A stretch of 64,000 nt of DNA from positions 2,305,501-2,369,500 of the forward strand of contig NZ_CP013118.1 of the NCBI RefSeq assembly GCF_001443605.1, written 5' to 3'. The notes below the pieces were generated by a model. It made no database searches, was not told where the DNA came from, and saw only the letters and a list, made by a program, of their open reading frames with translations. This DNA is from Salinivirga cyanobacteriivorans. Its GTDB lineage: Bacteria; Bacteroidota; Bacteroidia; Bacteroidales; Salinivirgaceae. This document shows positions 54,188-63,900 of this stretch, piece after piece. A program made the position numbers and the translations under genes. How positions within the stretch are numbered: the first letter of the stretch is position 1; the number at the start of each line of letters is the position of its first letter.

Positions 54188-55676
54188 TATTCCGTTTTTT
54201 AAAATGCAACCTCAATAATGGTACTTTTTTTACAAATGGAAATTGATTGGCAAAATCATGAAAGGCATCCATTTTGAAAATAATATTTATCGAAACATAA
54301 GTTATTATCCCCCCGATAACCAAAATTAATAGCTTTAGAATATGAGGAATGGTATTAGACAAAAGGTAATTAGTTCCCACTTTTAGTAATAGAGCCATGG
54401 AAAAAGAAGAGAATAAAAGCGGTAATATATTCCTAAAATAGCCCATAAGCGATATTTTAACTACTTTTTGTACAATTACCATATTCGCAAGCCAAAAAAC
54501 AAAACTGTATGTTAAATAAGCATAAATCATTCCTTCAATTGCTGCTAATTGATAGCCAAAATAAAAAGCAAATAAAAGTATCGGTAAAAACGACAAAATC
54601 AGATAAAAAGTAATGTGAGGTTTACCAACCGAATACAGCAGAGTACTATTAAATGTAGAAGAGCCTTGAATAATTCCTACAAATGATAATATTTTCAGCA
54701 TTGGAATTGTCTCTTTCCACATTTCGCCATATACTCCAAAAATAAATGGCTCAGAAACAGCCCACATACCAAAGAAGATGGGGTAAAGCACAAATACCAA
54801 TATTCTTGTTGACCTTAGATACAGCATGTGTAGGTTTTTCTTGTCGTCCTGAGACTCAGACATTGCAGGAAGCATAACTTGTTTGATTGAACCAGAAATG
54901 TTTTCTAAAGGGAGTAGCATTAGTTTGTAGGCTCTGTTGTAATGACCCAAAGAAGTATCTCCCACTAATTTACCAATCATAAAATTATCAACATTTCTAC
55001 CAAAGTAATTCAACACCGTATTTAAAAAGGCAAAAAAACCGAAGTGAAACAAATTTTTAAGTACACTTATGCTAAAGTAAAAGGTCGGTCTCCAACCTGA
55101 GTAGACCCAATAAAGAATAGCTTTAACAATTGACATAACAAGGGACCCATACACAATAGCCCACACTCCATAATCTAAAAATGCTAGTGTGACAGATACA
55201 GCATAGTTTGTTAGGATACTTACTATATCGATAATTGCTACTTTTTTAAAGCTAAAGTGCTTTTTTAAAAAAACGATGTGTGCAGAAACAAAAGCATTTA
55301 TTATAAAGCTCAAGGAAAGTATTCTTGTTATATAGCTAAGTCTTGGTTGTGTATATATCTCGGCAAAAACAGGAGCTAAAAGATAAAATATAACATACAG
55401 GAATAAGCTAATAAATAAATTAAAAAAAAAGATTGTACTATAATCTTTATTATTTACACGTTTACTTTGAATGAGCGCTTCAGCAAATCCAAAATTTTGA
55501 ATAAAACGAGCAAGGCCAACAAACACCTGAATCATGGCGAGCAAACCAAATTCTGCAGGCGCTATTAATCGAGCGAGGATAATTCCAAAAAAAAAGCCTG
55601 AAACTTCTAGTCCTCCTTTATTTATGAAAGCCCATATACCGCTTTTCCTTATGTCAGCATTACTTGTCTTTTGCAT
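54180..55676 (-). CDS. Oligosaccharide flippase (Wzx/PST type)
   Basis: 498-aa membrane protein with about 12 to 14 hydrophobic helices, MOP superfamily. It opens with GIWAFINKGGLEVSGFFFGI and LARLIAPAEFGLLAMIQVF, typical of the lipopolysaccharide/PST flippase group. It would move lipid-linked oligosaccharide units over the inner membrane. No Wzy polymerase is seen in the window. Confidence 0.9.
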   Translation of the reverse strand: MQKTSNADIRKSGIWAFINKGGLEVSGFFFGIILARLIAPAEFGLLAMIQVFVGLARFIQNFGFAEALIQSKRVNNKDYSTIFFFNLFISLFLYVIFYLLAPVFAEIYTQPRLSYITRILSLSFIINAFVSAHIVFLKKHFSFKKVAIIDIVSILTNYAVSVTLAFLDYGVWAIVYGSLVMSIVKAILYWVYSGWRPTFYFSISVLKNLFHFGFFAFLNTVLNYFGRNVDNFMIGKLVGDTSLGHYNRAYKLMLLPLENISGSIKQVMLPAMSESQDDKKNLHMLYLRSTRILVFVLYPIFFGMWAVSEPFIFGVYGEMWKETIPMLKILSFVGIIQGSSTFNSTLLYSVGKPHITFYLILSFLPILLFAFYFGYQLAAIEGMIYAYLTYSFVFWLANMVIVQKVVKISLMGYFRNILPLLFSSFSMALLLKVGTNYLLSNTIPHILKLLILVIGGIITYVSINIIFKMDAFHDFANQFPFVKKVPLLRLHFKKRNNE

Positions 55677-56846
55677 TTAAGCATATCGGTTTAAAATCTC
55701 TTTCAAATTTGATAACCTGGCCTTATCTGAAATATGGTTCTTAAGTTTGTGCAGATTTTCACTGCGCCTATCATTTCCCTTCTTAATTAATACAGGAAGG
55801 TTATATTCTTTTATCCTTTCCGCGTCATAACATTTTATCCCCATCCCTTCTATAAAAAAAAATAACGGATTATTTTTCTTTAAAAAAACCGATTTTCCAA
55901 GTGCTATTGCAGTCATAATATTGCCAAAGGCTTGCTGGCGGTTATGATACATGAAAAAAACATCTATAGAACCTAAAAAATTCACATAGTCATTTCGCGC
56001 CATGAAACTTTTAATTGGTTGAAATCTGTTTGCGAAATATTTGTAACCAATTTTTTCAACATCTTTTATATAACCGGAGCCTGCGCCATAAGATAAAATA
56101 CAATGCACCTTAATGTTTTTATATTTTTTTAATTTATTAAACGCATCTACATGATTATTTGCAGGATTTGCCGAATTTCCCACTAAAATTTTAATCTCCT
56201 TTTGTTCTGCTTTTTTTATTTGAACATTCTTTGCTAGATCATAATTTATATCATAAAAACCAGGAATATGTTTCGCTTTAAAATTAGGATACAGCTTCTT
56301 AATTAGTAACAGTTCTTCAATGTTCCTTTGATGTAAAACCAAATAATCTATTCGGGAGATTTGCTTATTTTTCAATACAAGCTCTTTTTTTATTCTTTTC
56401 TTTTCTTTATAAACATCTATTACTTCAGGTAGAATTTTAAGGATGTTTTTTCTGAAACGTATACGAGGATATCGGTGTTTTCTTAATATTTTTTTTGTTA
56501 TGGAATCATACAACCAATAATCATTTGCTCCTTTGGGCTCTTCATAAAACTCATACCCCCATAACCAAACAAAAATAGTATTCGGCATATCATAAACATA
56601 CTCTCCAACTTCAAGGTTATACCCATGAATAAAGATCTTGTCTTTTATTGATATATTTCCCAAACGCCTTTTTATGTTATTCTGGTCATGGCCTATGTAT
56701 TCAACAGGGCGAACGGTGTTTACATAGTTTTTTTCACCGTTATTACCGTGTATCCAAAATACATTATTATGTTGTTCCCCGATAGTATAAACATCGGCAA
56801 TAAAAGAATCAATAAATTTATCTTGTGGCATGAGGTGATAATTCAT
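55677..56846 (-). CDS. WecF-like Fuc4N-type transferase (GT56)
   Basis: 389-aa protein resembling the TDP-Fuc4NAc:lipid II transferase family. Signature ILVGNSANPANNH and HCILSYGAGSGYI, followed by GSIDVFFMYHNRQQAFGNI. In E. coli WecF adds Fuc4NAc to enterobacterial common antigen; here, next to a WecE-like gene and a formyltransferase, it probably adds a related 4-amino sugar. Overlaps the upstream WecE-like gene by 4 bp. Confidence 0.82.
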   Translation of the reverse strand: MNYHLMPQDKFIDSFIADVYTIGEQHNNVFWIHGNNGEKNYVNTVRPVEYIGHDQNNIKRRLGNISIKDKIFIHGYNLEVGEYVYDMPNTIFVWLWGYEFYEEPKGANDYWLYDSITKKILRKHRYPRIRFRKNILKILPEVIDVYKEKKRIKKELVLKNKQISRIDYLVLHQRNIEELLLIKKLYPNFKAKHIPGFYDINYDLAKNVQIKKAEQKEIKILVGNSANPANNHVDAFNKLKKYKNIKVHCILSYGAGSGYIKDVEKIGYKYFANRFQPIKSFMARNDYVNFLGSIDVFFMYHNRQQAFGNIMTAIALGKSVFLKKNNPLFFFIEGMGIKCYDAERIKEYNLPVLIKKGNDRRSENLHKLKNHISDKARLSNLKEILNRYA

Positions 56847-57973
56847 AAATAAAATTGCTTTATTATATCCGTAATATATTCAACCTCTTCCGGTCTTAAA
56901 TCATGAAAGAAAGGCAATCGTAAAATTTCATCACTATATTTTTCTGCTTTGGTTAAAGTTTCTTTACCATATAATTTGCTATAAAACGAACTTTTATGCA
57001 AGGGTAAGTAGTGAAATACTGCCATGATTCCTTTTTCTTTTAAATATTTTATAAGCGCTGTTCTTTCTTCATAATTATTACACACAATATAAAACATATG
57101 GGCATTATTGGCTGCATAATTTGGAATATAAGGAAGCTTTACAAGCTTTTTCTCTTCCAAAATTTTAAGTGCATTAAAATACGCATACCAAATATTTTTC
57201 CTTTTTTGCTGAATTGCTTCCAACTGCTCCAATTGCGCATACAAAAACGCTGCGTTAAGCTCAGAGGGCAAAAAAGAGGAGCCAACATCAACCCATCCAT
57301 ATTTATTGACTTCGCCCCGAAAAAATTCAGCACGATTGGTGCCTTTCTCCCAGATAATTTCAGCACGCTTAGTATATTTTTCATCATTAATTATAAGTAA
57401 CCCACCCTCTCCACACTGTAGGTTCTTCGTTTCATGGAAAGAAAAAGTTCCAAAATGGCCAATACCTCCTATAGGCCTACCTTTATAATATGAGTCAATT
57501 GCTTGCGCAGCATCTTCAACGACAAATAGATTGTATTGGCGAGCTATTCCCATAATTTTATCCATATCGCATGCCACGCCTGCATAATGCACCACTACAA
57601 TGGCTTTAGTCCTATTTGTAATCAAAGATTCAATTTCATCTTCATCAATTCCGGGATGGTCAACACGACTATCGGCAAACACAATGTTAGCTCCTTGCCT
57701 AACATAAGCCAGGGCGGTAGAAACAAATGTAAACGATGGAACAATGACTTCATCTCCAGGTTGGATATCCATCAGAAGGGCTGACATTTCTAAGGCATCG
57801 GTGCAGGAAGTGGTAAGTAAAGTTTTTTTAAAACCATAATTGTTTTCAAAAAATTGGTGACACTGTTTTGTAAAAAAACCATTGCCGGAAATATGGGTGT
57901 AAACGTAAACAGCTTCCTGTAAATATTTAACTTCTTTTCCTGTTAAAAATGGTTTATTAAAAGGTATTTGCAT
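56843..57973 (-). CDS. wecE: dTDP-4-amino-4,6-dideoxygalactose transaminase (WecE/RffA-like)
   Basis: 376-aa DegT-family aminotransferase. IPFNKPFLTGKEVKYLQEAV, TKQCHQFFENNY and LLTTSCTDALEMSALLMD match the WecE/RffA pattern; the PLP lysine is in GTFSFHETKNLQCGEGG. It converts dTDP-4-keto-6-deoxyglucose to dTDP-Fuc4N. rmlA and rmlB are not in the window. Shares one base with the formyltransferase gene. Confidence 0.9.
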   Translation of the reverse strand: MQIPFNKPFLTGKEVKYLQEAVYVYTHISGNGFFTKQCHQFFENNYGFKKTLLTTSCTDALEMSALLMDIQPGDEVIVPSFTFVSTALAYVRQGANIVFADSRVDHPGIDEDEIESLITNRTKAIVVVHYAGVACDMDKIMGIARQYNLFVVEDAAQAIDSYYKGRPIGGIGHFGTFSFHETKNLQCGEGGLLIINDEKYTKRAEIIWEKGTNRAEFFRGEVNKYGWVDVGSSFLPSELNAAFLYAQLEQLEAIQQKRKNIWYAYFNALKILEEKKLVKLPYIPNYAANNAHMFYIVCNNYEERTALIKYLKEKGIMAVFHYLPLHKSSFYSKLYGKETLTKAEKYSDEILRLPFFHDLRPEEVEYITDIIKQFYL

Positions 57974-58743
57974 TATTCTTTTGTGAATTTAATTGATACA
58001 AATATTTTCTCATTTGTATTTCTATCAATATAAAACGCAGGAGATTTATCCTGGAATGTTTTTCCTCTTAAATAATCTATTACCTCTCCAAAAGTTACTT
58101 TTTTGTCCAATTCAATATAATTACTTTCCTCATAATCAGTTTTAGAATGATATGTTGATTCAATAGCACACTGCTGAATTCCATCGACTTTATTAAGCAA
58201 TAAGGCTCCCCAAAGTTGTTTGAATAATTCTAATGCAAGTTTATCTAATCTTTCAATTAACATATCTGCTGTCTCCCATGAAAAAATCTGCAGTTTCCTC
58301 TGGAAAATAATATCCCCTGCATCTGTATGTTCCGTTACCCAATGGAATGTGACACCTGTATATGTGTCTCCTGACATAATTGCCCAATTCACTGGATATA
58401 CACCACGATGACGAGGTAGTAAGCTATAATGTAAATTAATGCAACCTACGGAAGGTAATTGAATTATTTGTTTGCTAATAATATGTTTCCAAGACAATAA
58501 TAAAAGAACGTCAACTTTCAAATTTTTTATCTGATAATATAGATTCTCAGATGACTTATAATAAACATAAGGTATGTTTTCTTCGAAGAGTATTAATTTT
58601 GGATCAGACCAAAAAGCATTCTTAGGCAAATAATTGATAACAGCAAGAACCAAATTTACTTTTCGTTTTATATGTTCATTTACAATAAAACGAGTTAGAT
58701 TATATCCAATATTATGATCTACACAAATCACAATGTTCTTCAT
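57973..58743 (-). CDS. Sugar N-formyltransferase
   Basis: 256-aa formyltransferase-fold protein. The catalytic triad is Asn and His in CINLHYSLLPRHRGVYP and Asp in HTDAGDIIFQRKL, as in methionyl-tRNA formyltransferase and sugar N-formyltransferases. It is too short for Fmt and sits in a polysaccharide cluster beside WecE, so it most likely formylates the 4-amino group of dTDP-Fuc4N. Confidence 0.85.
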   Translation of the reverse strand: MKNIVICVDHNIGYNLTRFIVNEHIKRKVNLVLAVINYLPKNAFWSDPKLILFEENIPYVYYKSSENLYYQIKNLKVDVLLLLSWKHIISKQIIQLPSVGCINLHYSLLPRHRGVYPVNWAIMSGDTYTGVTFHWVTEHTDAGDIIFQRKLQIFSWETADMLIERLDKLALELFKQLWGALLLNKVDGIQQCAIESTYHSKTDYEESNYIELDKKVTFGEVIDYLRGKTFQDKSPAFYIDRNTNEKIFVSIKFTKE

Positions 58744-58746
58744 ACC

Positions 58747-59376
58747 CTAACTCTTTTTTACTAAAATTGTGAATTCAAATAGATCATAATCGTGAAGCAA
58801 TGCTACGTTTTTAGAGTAGTTGCGCTTACAATAATCAAAGAAAAACAATGGGTCTGCATAATAAAGCTTATTGTCCATATATTCCTGATCTGAATATTTG
58901 GTCAAAATATTAAACGAAAAACCTAGCTTACTTTTGTTTGCCATATTATGAATTGTTTCCAGTACCATTGCCAACCACTCGTGCTCTTTATAATGCATTT
59001 TTACATTAAAAACACCACTGGCAACAGTAAAATCAGCCTCTTCCATCTCATCAGTACTTTTAATTTGGCGAAATGTCACATCTGATTTTTTTTTGAATTG
59101 CTTCAAAGCATTGTCAATCATCTCTTTCGATAAATCATAGCCATTGAATCTAAAATTGCTATAACCCTGTCTATTGAGAAACTCTAAATATGCACCATAG
59201 CCACAACCAAGATCATTTATCCTGAAATTTGTCTTATTATCTATTATTTTTGATATTTGACTAAATCTAATTTGCTGAGTATCATAATCCTTCCAATCAA
59301 CCCCCCGAGGAGTTGTTCCAAACTCCTGTATTCTTTGAGCATAATAGTTCTTTATATCTGAATAAATTTTTTGCAT
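58747..59376 (-). CDS. Class I SAM-dependent methyltransferase
   Basis: 209-aa Rossmann methyltransferase. SAM-binding motif INDLGCGYGAYLEFLNRQG (residues about 53-71), then NGYDLSKEMIDNALKQF. The substrate is not determined by the sequence; in this setting a sugar or a lipid-linked precursor. Lies 3 bp from the formyltransferase gene. Confidence 0.85.
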   Translation of the reverse strand: MQKIYSDIKNYYAQRIQEFGTTPRGVDWKDYDTQQIRFSQISKIIDNKTNFRINDLGCGYGAYLEFLNRQGYSNFRFNGYDLSKEMIDNALKQFKKKSDVTFRQIKSTDEMEEADFTVASGVFNVKMHYKEHEWLAMVLETIHNMANKSKLGFSFNILTKYSDQEYMDNKLYYADPLFFFDYCKRNYSKNVALLHDYDLFEFTILVKKS

Positions 59377-59384
59377 AAACTATT

Positions 59385-60080
59385 TTAAAAACTTTTCATA
59401 TAATTTTTAGAATTGTTGCCTTCATTAAAAAATAAATCTAAAACAGACACAAAATGATTAAAAGGGGGAAATAATTGGGAATATTCTGGATAATTATCAT
59501 AATTCACCCATTCTACCCTGACCCCCTCTTTTTCAAACAAATCCACATCAATATAATTTTTAGCACTTGGCCCAGATAAATAATAATTAGCTTTTGCTTG
59601 TTTACATATATTAATCAATTTCTCATTCCTCTCTCCAACAATTTCATAATCTGATGACCATGAAAAAGTTGTGCTAATACCTAATAAACCTGAAATTAGT
59701 TTTATAAATGAGTAATTGATTCTACTGAGATACTGTTCATTTGAATCCAAATATAGGGGTTTAAGCAGTGGTTCATAATCTTTAAAAAACTTTGCATTTG
59801 AATAATTATGAACAAGTGCTTTCCAATGTTTTATCCGCCACTTTTGATCAATTACCTTTGTTTGATTTATTGACTGATAATACTTACCTTTAGTATCAAC
59901 CGGAATCGTAAGCCATTGTACTCCATTATTTGTTTTAATCTTATTTCGATTTCTCCAATCCCTTCGTGTAAACTGTTCTGTATCAAACATAACAAATTCG
60001 TCTACTGAATTAATAATATCAAAATAGCCCTTCCAAGGAATGTAATTCGATTGTAATATAGCAATCCTTTTATTTTTCAT
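59385..60080 (-). CDS. WbqC-family protein
   Basis: 231-aa protein beginning IAILQSNYIPWKGYFDIIN, the signature of the WbqC-like family; TRRDWRNRNKI and NQTKVIDQKWRIKHWKAL follow. These proteins occur in O-antigen clusters and have been thought to be involved in amino-sugar acylation or glycan modification, but no mechanism is fixed. It overlaps the sulfotransferase gene by 4 bp. Confidence 0.85.
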   Translation of the reverse strand: MKNKRIAILQSNYIPWKGYFDIINSVDEFVMFDTEQFTRRDWRNRNKIKTNNGVQWLTIPVDTKGKYYQSINQTKVIDQKWRIKHWKALVHNYSNAKFFKDYEPLLKPLYLDSNEQYLSRINYSFIKLISGLLGISTTFSWSSDYEIVGERNEKLINICKQAKANYYLSGPSAKNYIDVDLFEKEGVRVEWVNYDNYPEYSQLFPPFNHFVSVLDLFFNEGNNSKNYMKSF

Positions 60081-60823
60081 ACTTTAAAAATTGCATGATA
60101 ATTTGGCAAACATATTCTATCAATTTTCTGAATATTCGTTTCAAAAAATTGGTTAATATCTATATAAGATTCTCCTTTTGGTTGATATTGCGTGTTAACA
60201 TCTAAAGGCAACCTAGGATTCTTCAATTCCAGTTTTTTTACCAATTCATCAATATAGTTAAGTTTATTATTTACAAAATCTTCATACTTTACTAAAATAA
60301 AACTTTCCTTATTTTCAACATATATATCTGTATTTATAACCCAGTACTCAGCCAATTTATCTATGTAATGCTCCTTATCTGAAAAAGAGTCATTAAAAAC
60401 ACTTTTCCATCCAGGAGGTATTGTCTCTTTATCATTTAAATGAAGTAAATTACCCTCTATATTCACCCTGTTAAGGATACTTCGAATATTATCCCATGGA
60501 TTTCTTACAATAAAAACAAATTTGGAAGATGGAAATAATTGCTGAAATTGATCAAAAAGTAAGGTAAAATTAGGTTCCTTTAAAATCTTATAATTTAATA
60601 TTTCGCTGTGTTTTATCAAGTGCTGTTTAAGCTGAACTTGTTTATTAAAAAGTCGTATATTATTTGGAAACCAAAAATGAGGAGTGTCAAGTAATACTGT
60701 ATTTCCTGTGCGCTGAGCAAGCAACGCTGAAATTGCTGTTGTACCTGATTTTGCTAAACCCATTACGAAAATGGGCTGTTTGTTTTTATACTTAAAATAA
60801 TTATATTTTAGCCTCTTTAACAT
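60077..60823 (-). CDS. Sulfotransferase
   Basis: 248-aa PAPS-dependent sulfotransferase-fold protein. The 5'-phosphosulfate loop is FVMGLAKSGTTAISALLAQR near residues 19-38 and the 3'-phosphate binding segment is FVFIVRNPWDNIRSILNR. It would add sulfate to a glycan, a modification typical of marine surface polysaccharides. First gene of the cluster; about 118 AT-rich bp separate it from the divergent surface-protein gene. Confidence 0.85.
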   Translation of the reverse strand: MLKRLKYNYFKYKNKQPIFVMGLAKSGTTAISALLAQRTGNTVLLDTPHFWFPNNIRLFNKQVQLKQHLIKHSEILNYKILKEPNFTLLFDQFQQLFPSSKFVFIVRNPWDNIRSILNRVNIEGNLLHLNDKETIPPGWKSVFNDSFSDKEHYIDKLAEYWVINTDIYVENKESFILVKYEDFVNNKLNYIDELVKKLELKNPRLPLDVNTQYQPKGESYIDINQFFETNIQKIDRICLPNYHAIFKV

Positions 60824-60941
60824 AAATACAAAAATAGGAAAAGTATAGAATTAAAGTTTTCATTTGTCATTGAATAATAATTGCTAATCAAAATCTTTAA
60901 TCTATCTGCTTATGTTCAGGTATTTTTTATTAAAATTATGT

Positions 60942-63900
60942 ATGAAAAAGATACTAATTTTTCTTATAGTCATAATGTTAGTTAATGACCTATTTGCCCA
61001 GGTATCACAAACTAATCTTGAATTATGGTTATCAGGAGATTCGGTCTCAATAGATGCCTTTGGTACTATTGACAGCATCTATGACCTAAGTCCTAATTCC
61101 AAGCATATTAAACAGACTACAGAAAACAAAAGGTCTTTTCTTGAAACCGACACCTCAATAAATTATCATCCCGTGATAAGTTTTGATGGTACTGACGATT
61201 ACTATAGTGGAGACACCATATTAGGTATAGACACGTCAAATTTATCATATTTTATTGTAGCTAAGGGTAGAAACTCTTCAGGTGTAAGTCAGTCTATGTT
61301 TGCTATAAATTCATATTTAGATGGTCTTTGGATTCAGCGCAGGTTACATACGTCAGAATATTCTGTTTACAATAATGGTGCAAAGGTAGAGCCTACGAAT
61401 AATAGTTTGCCGAATAGCGGGTTTAATTATAAAATCTTTAGCGGCATTAAGTTCAGTGACAGTGTTTTTACTATATCAATCAACACAAATGAAGTTGCTA
61501 GTTCTGCCAATGAATTTGTCACTGGCAATTTTACTAATGGTACATTTGAAATCGGTCGCAGTCCAGGTTTTGAAACATGGGATGGCAATATTGCTGAATT
61601 GATAATGTATAGCAAAGCGCTCAATCAACAAGAACAAGAAGATATAACAGAATATCTCCGCAATAAATACGCCCCGTCCGTTAATCTTGGTGAAGATATA
61701 CTTCTTAATTATGGGTTTTACGATACAACAATAAGAAATGCAGATAAAGGCTGGTTCACTGACTACCAATGGAACTCCAACCCGGATGACACACTCTCAA
61801 CTCTTACAATTAGTGAGACCGGTACTTACGCTGTAACAGTTACAGATATTTTCGGGTTCGAGAGCTCAGATACACTATCTGTTAGCTATCCAACCCCACA
61901 TCAAATCGGCGATACTATTATTTGCTACGGTGATACACTTTCATGGAATCCATTGCTATCAGATGAGTATACTTATCACTGGAGCACCGGAGCTACTAAT
62001 GATTCCATTCAGATCACACAGACAGGTAATTACAGTTTAACAATAACAGATTCGCTGGGCTATAAATGGTTTTCGGATACAATTTTGATAGAAATCGATA
62101 GCTTCCCAGCTATTGTTAGATTACCTAATGACACTTCTCTTTGTGCCGGACAATCCATTGGCCTTGAAGAAGGAGCAAGCTTAACAGCCCAATATACCTG
62201 GCACCCATACGGTTCGCATGATTCAATAATTACGATTGATACTGCGGGCTCATATTCAGTGATTTGTGAAAATGAAAATCATTGTTTTGCCTATGATACA
62301 ATAAGTATTAACGTTCATGGCATTGCCCCTACTCCTGATTTTGAAATTAATCAACTATGCCATGGCGATACTACATTTTTTATTGATATGTCGTATCCGC
62401 AAGATAGTATAGTAAGCAGAAAATGGATTGTTGACCAGCAAGATACACTTGAAACAGCAAATCCTTTTTATCTGTTTGATTCCACAGGAATCCATACTGT
62501 AAAATTACAAATTGAGTCTTATGGAGGCTGTACCAATGATACAGCGATTCAATTTGAAATATTATCCCGTGCTGAAGTTTCATTTTCTTATTTACCGGTA
62601 TGTGCCAATACTAATACCCAGTTTACTGCTGATATTCAGACAACCCCTGGCGATTCTTTAGTAAGCCAAAGTTGGTATATTAATAATGAGTTGGTTTCAG
62701 GTGATGATACTTTAAATCATCAATTTAATAATTCAGGATTTGATACCATAGCATTATCAGTTGAACTGGATAATACATGCAGCTCTGCTTATCAGGAAAT
62801 AATTAAAGTAGCAGATTCATATCCGCTCCCGGAACCATTTAGCTTGGTTGCACCTTTAAATGCTCGGCTCAGTGCAGCCGACTCATTATTGTTCACCTGG
62901 AACTTATCCGAAGGAGCAGTAAAATACGGCTTAACCTTGGCAGCCGATGATGCTTTTGAAGATACATTGTTTCATGAAATACTTATTGCTAATTCATATA
63001 AAGCTCCATCAATTAATAATGTAGATACTGTTTTTTGGAAGGTGACAGCTTATAATCCCTGCTTAAGCACTCAAACAAGTAATATCCGTTTTTATGTCAA
63101 TGTAAATACACAATTTCAGAAGCATCTTTCATTGTGGTATAATGGTGATAGTGTTTTGAACAATGGCAATCAGGTTCAAAAATGGTATGATTTATCAGGT
63201 AAAAACTATAATGCTATACAAAATGAAACCTCTGCAATGCCCTATTACGAAGATTCAGTAATCAATGGGCTCCCTGCCTTGTTTTTTGATGGTTCAAAAT
63301 ATATGGAAACTGATTTTGGAGTAGATTATCCTCAACCCAACACTTACATAATGCTATGGAGTATTACCGCAAATGCGGGATTTTTACAGTTACCATATTC
63401 AGGTCTATACCCCGGAAAAACAAATTCAACTTTCTGGAGAAACAACAGTACCATAAATATCAATGGTGGTAATTATGTCAATAATGTATACCCCAAAGAA
63501 ATTCCTTTTTATTTCATGATAACTACAACTGTTTTCAATGAAGATTCTACAGTCATTTATGAAAATAGCATTTTTAAAAAAAGAGTGGATGCTGGTACAG
63601 ATTCAGTAGCGGGTTTGATATTTGGTGGTGTGCCTGATGAAGATTATTATTTGCATGGTTACCTTCCAGAATTTATGTTTTTTGATACTATTATAACAGA
63701 TGAACAAAGAAATCTTGTTGAAAATTATCTACGAGATAAATATTTCCCGCCAGTAAACCTCCTCTATAACATCTATGTACCCTACGGCTTTGCCGACACC
63801 ACCATCAACACGGCCGATAAGGCATGGTTTACGGATTTCCAGTGGAGCACGGGGGCAGATGATACCTTGTCGACATTGACGGTGAGTGAAGAGGGGACTT

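Noticed and set aside
61427..62583. Minus-strand open frames in the 61-63 kb region
   Set aside because: They lie inside the long continuous + frame with signal peptide and repeated beta domains, and have no protein-like features.
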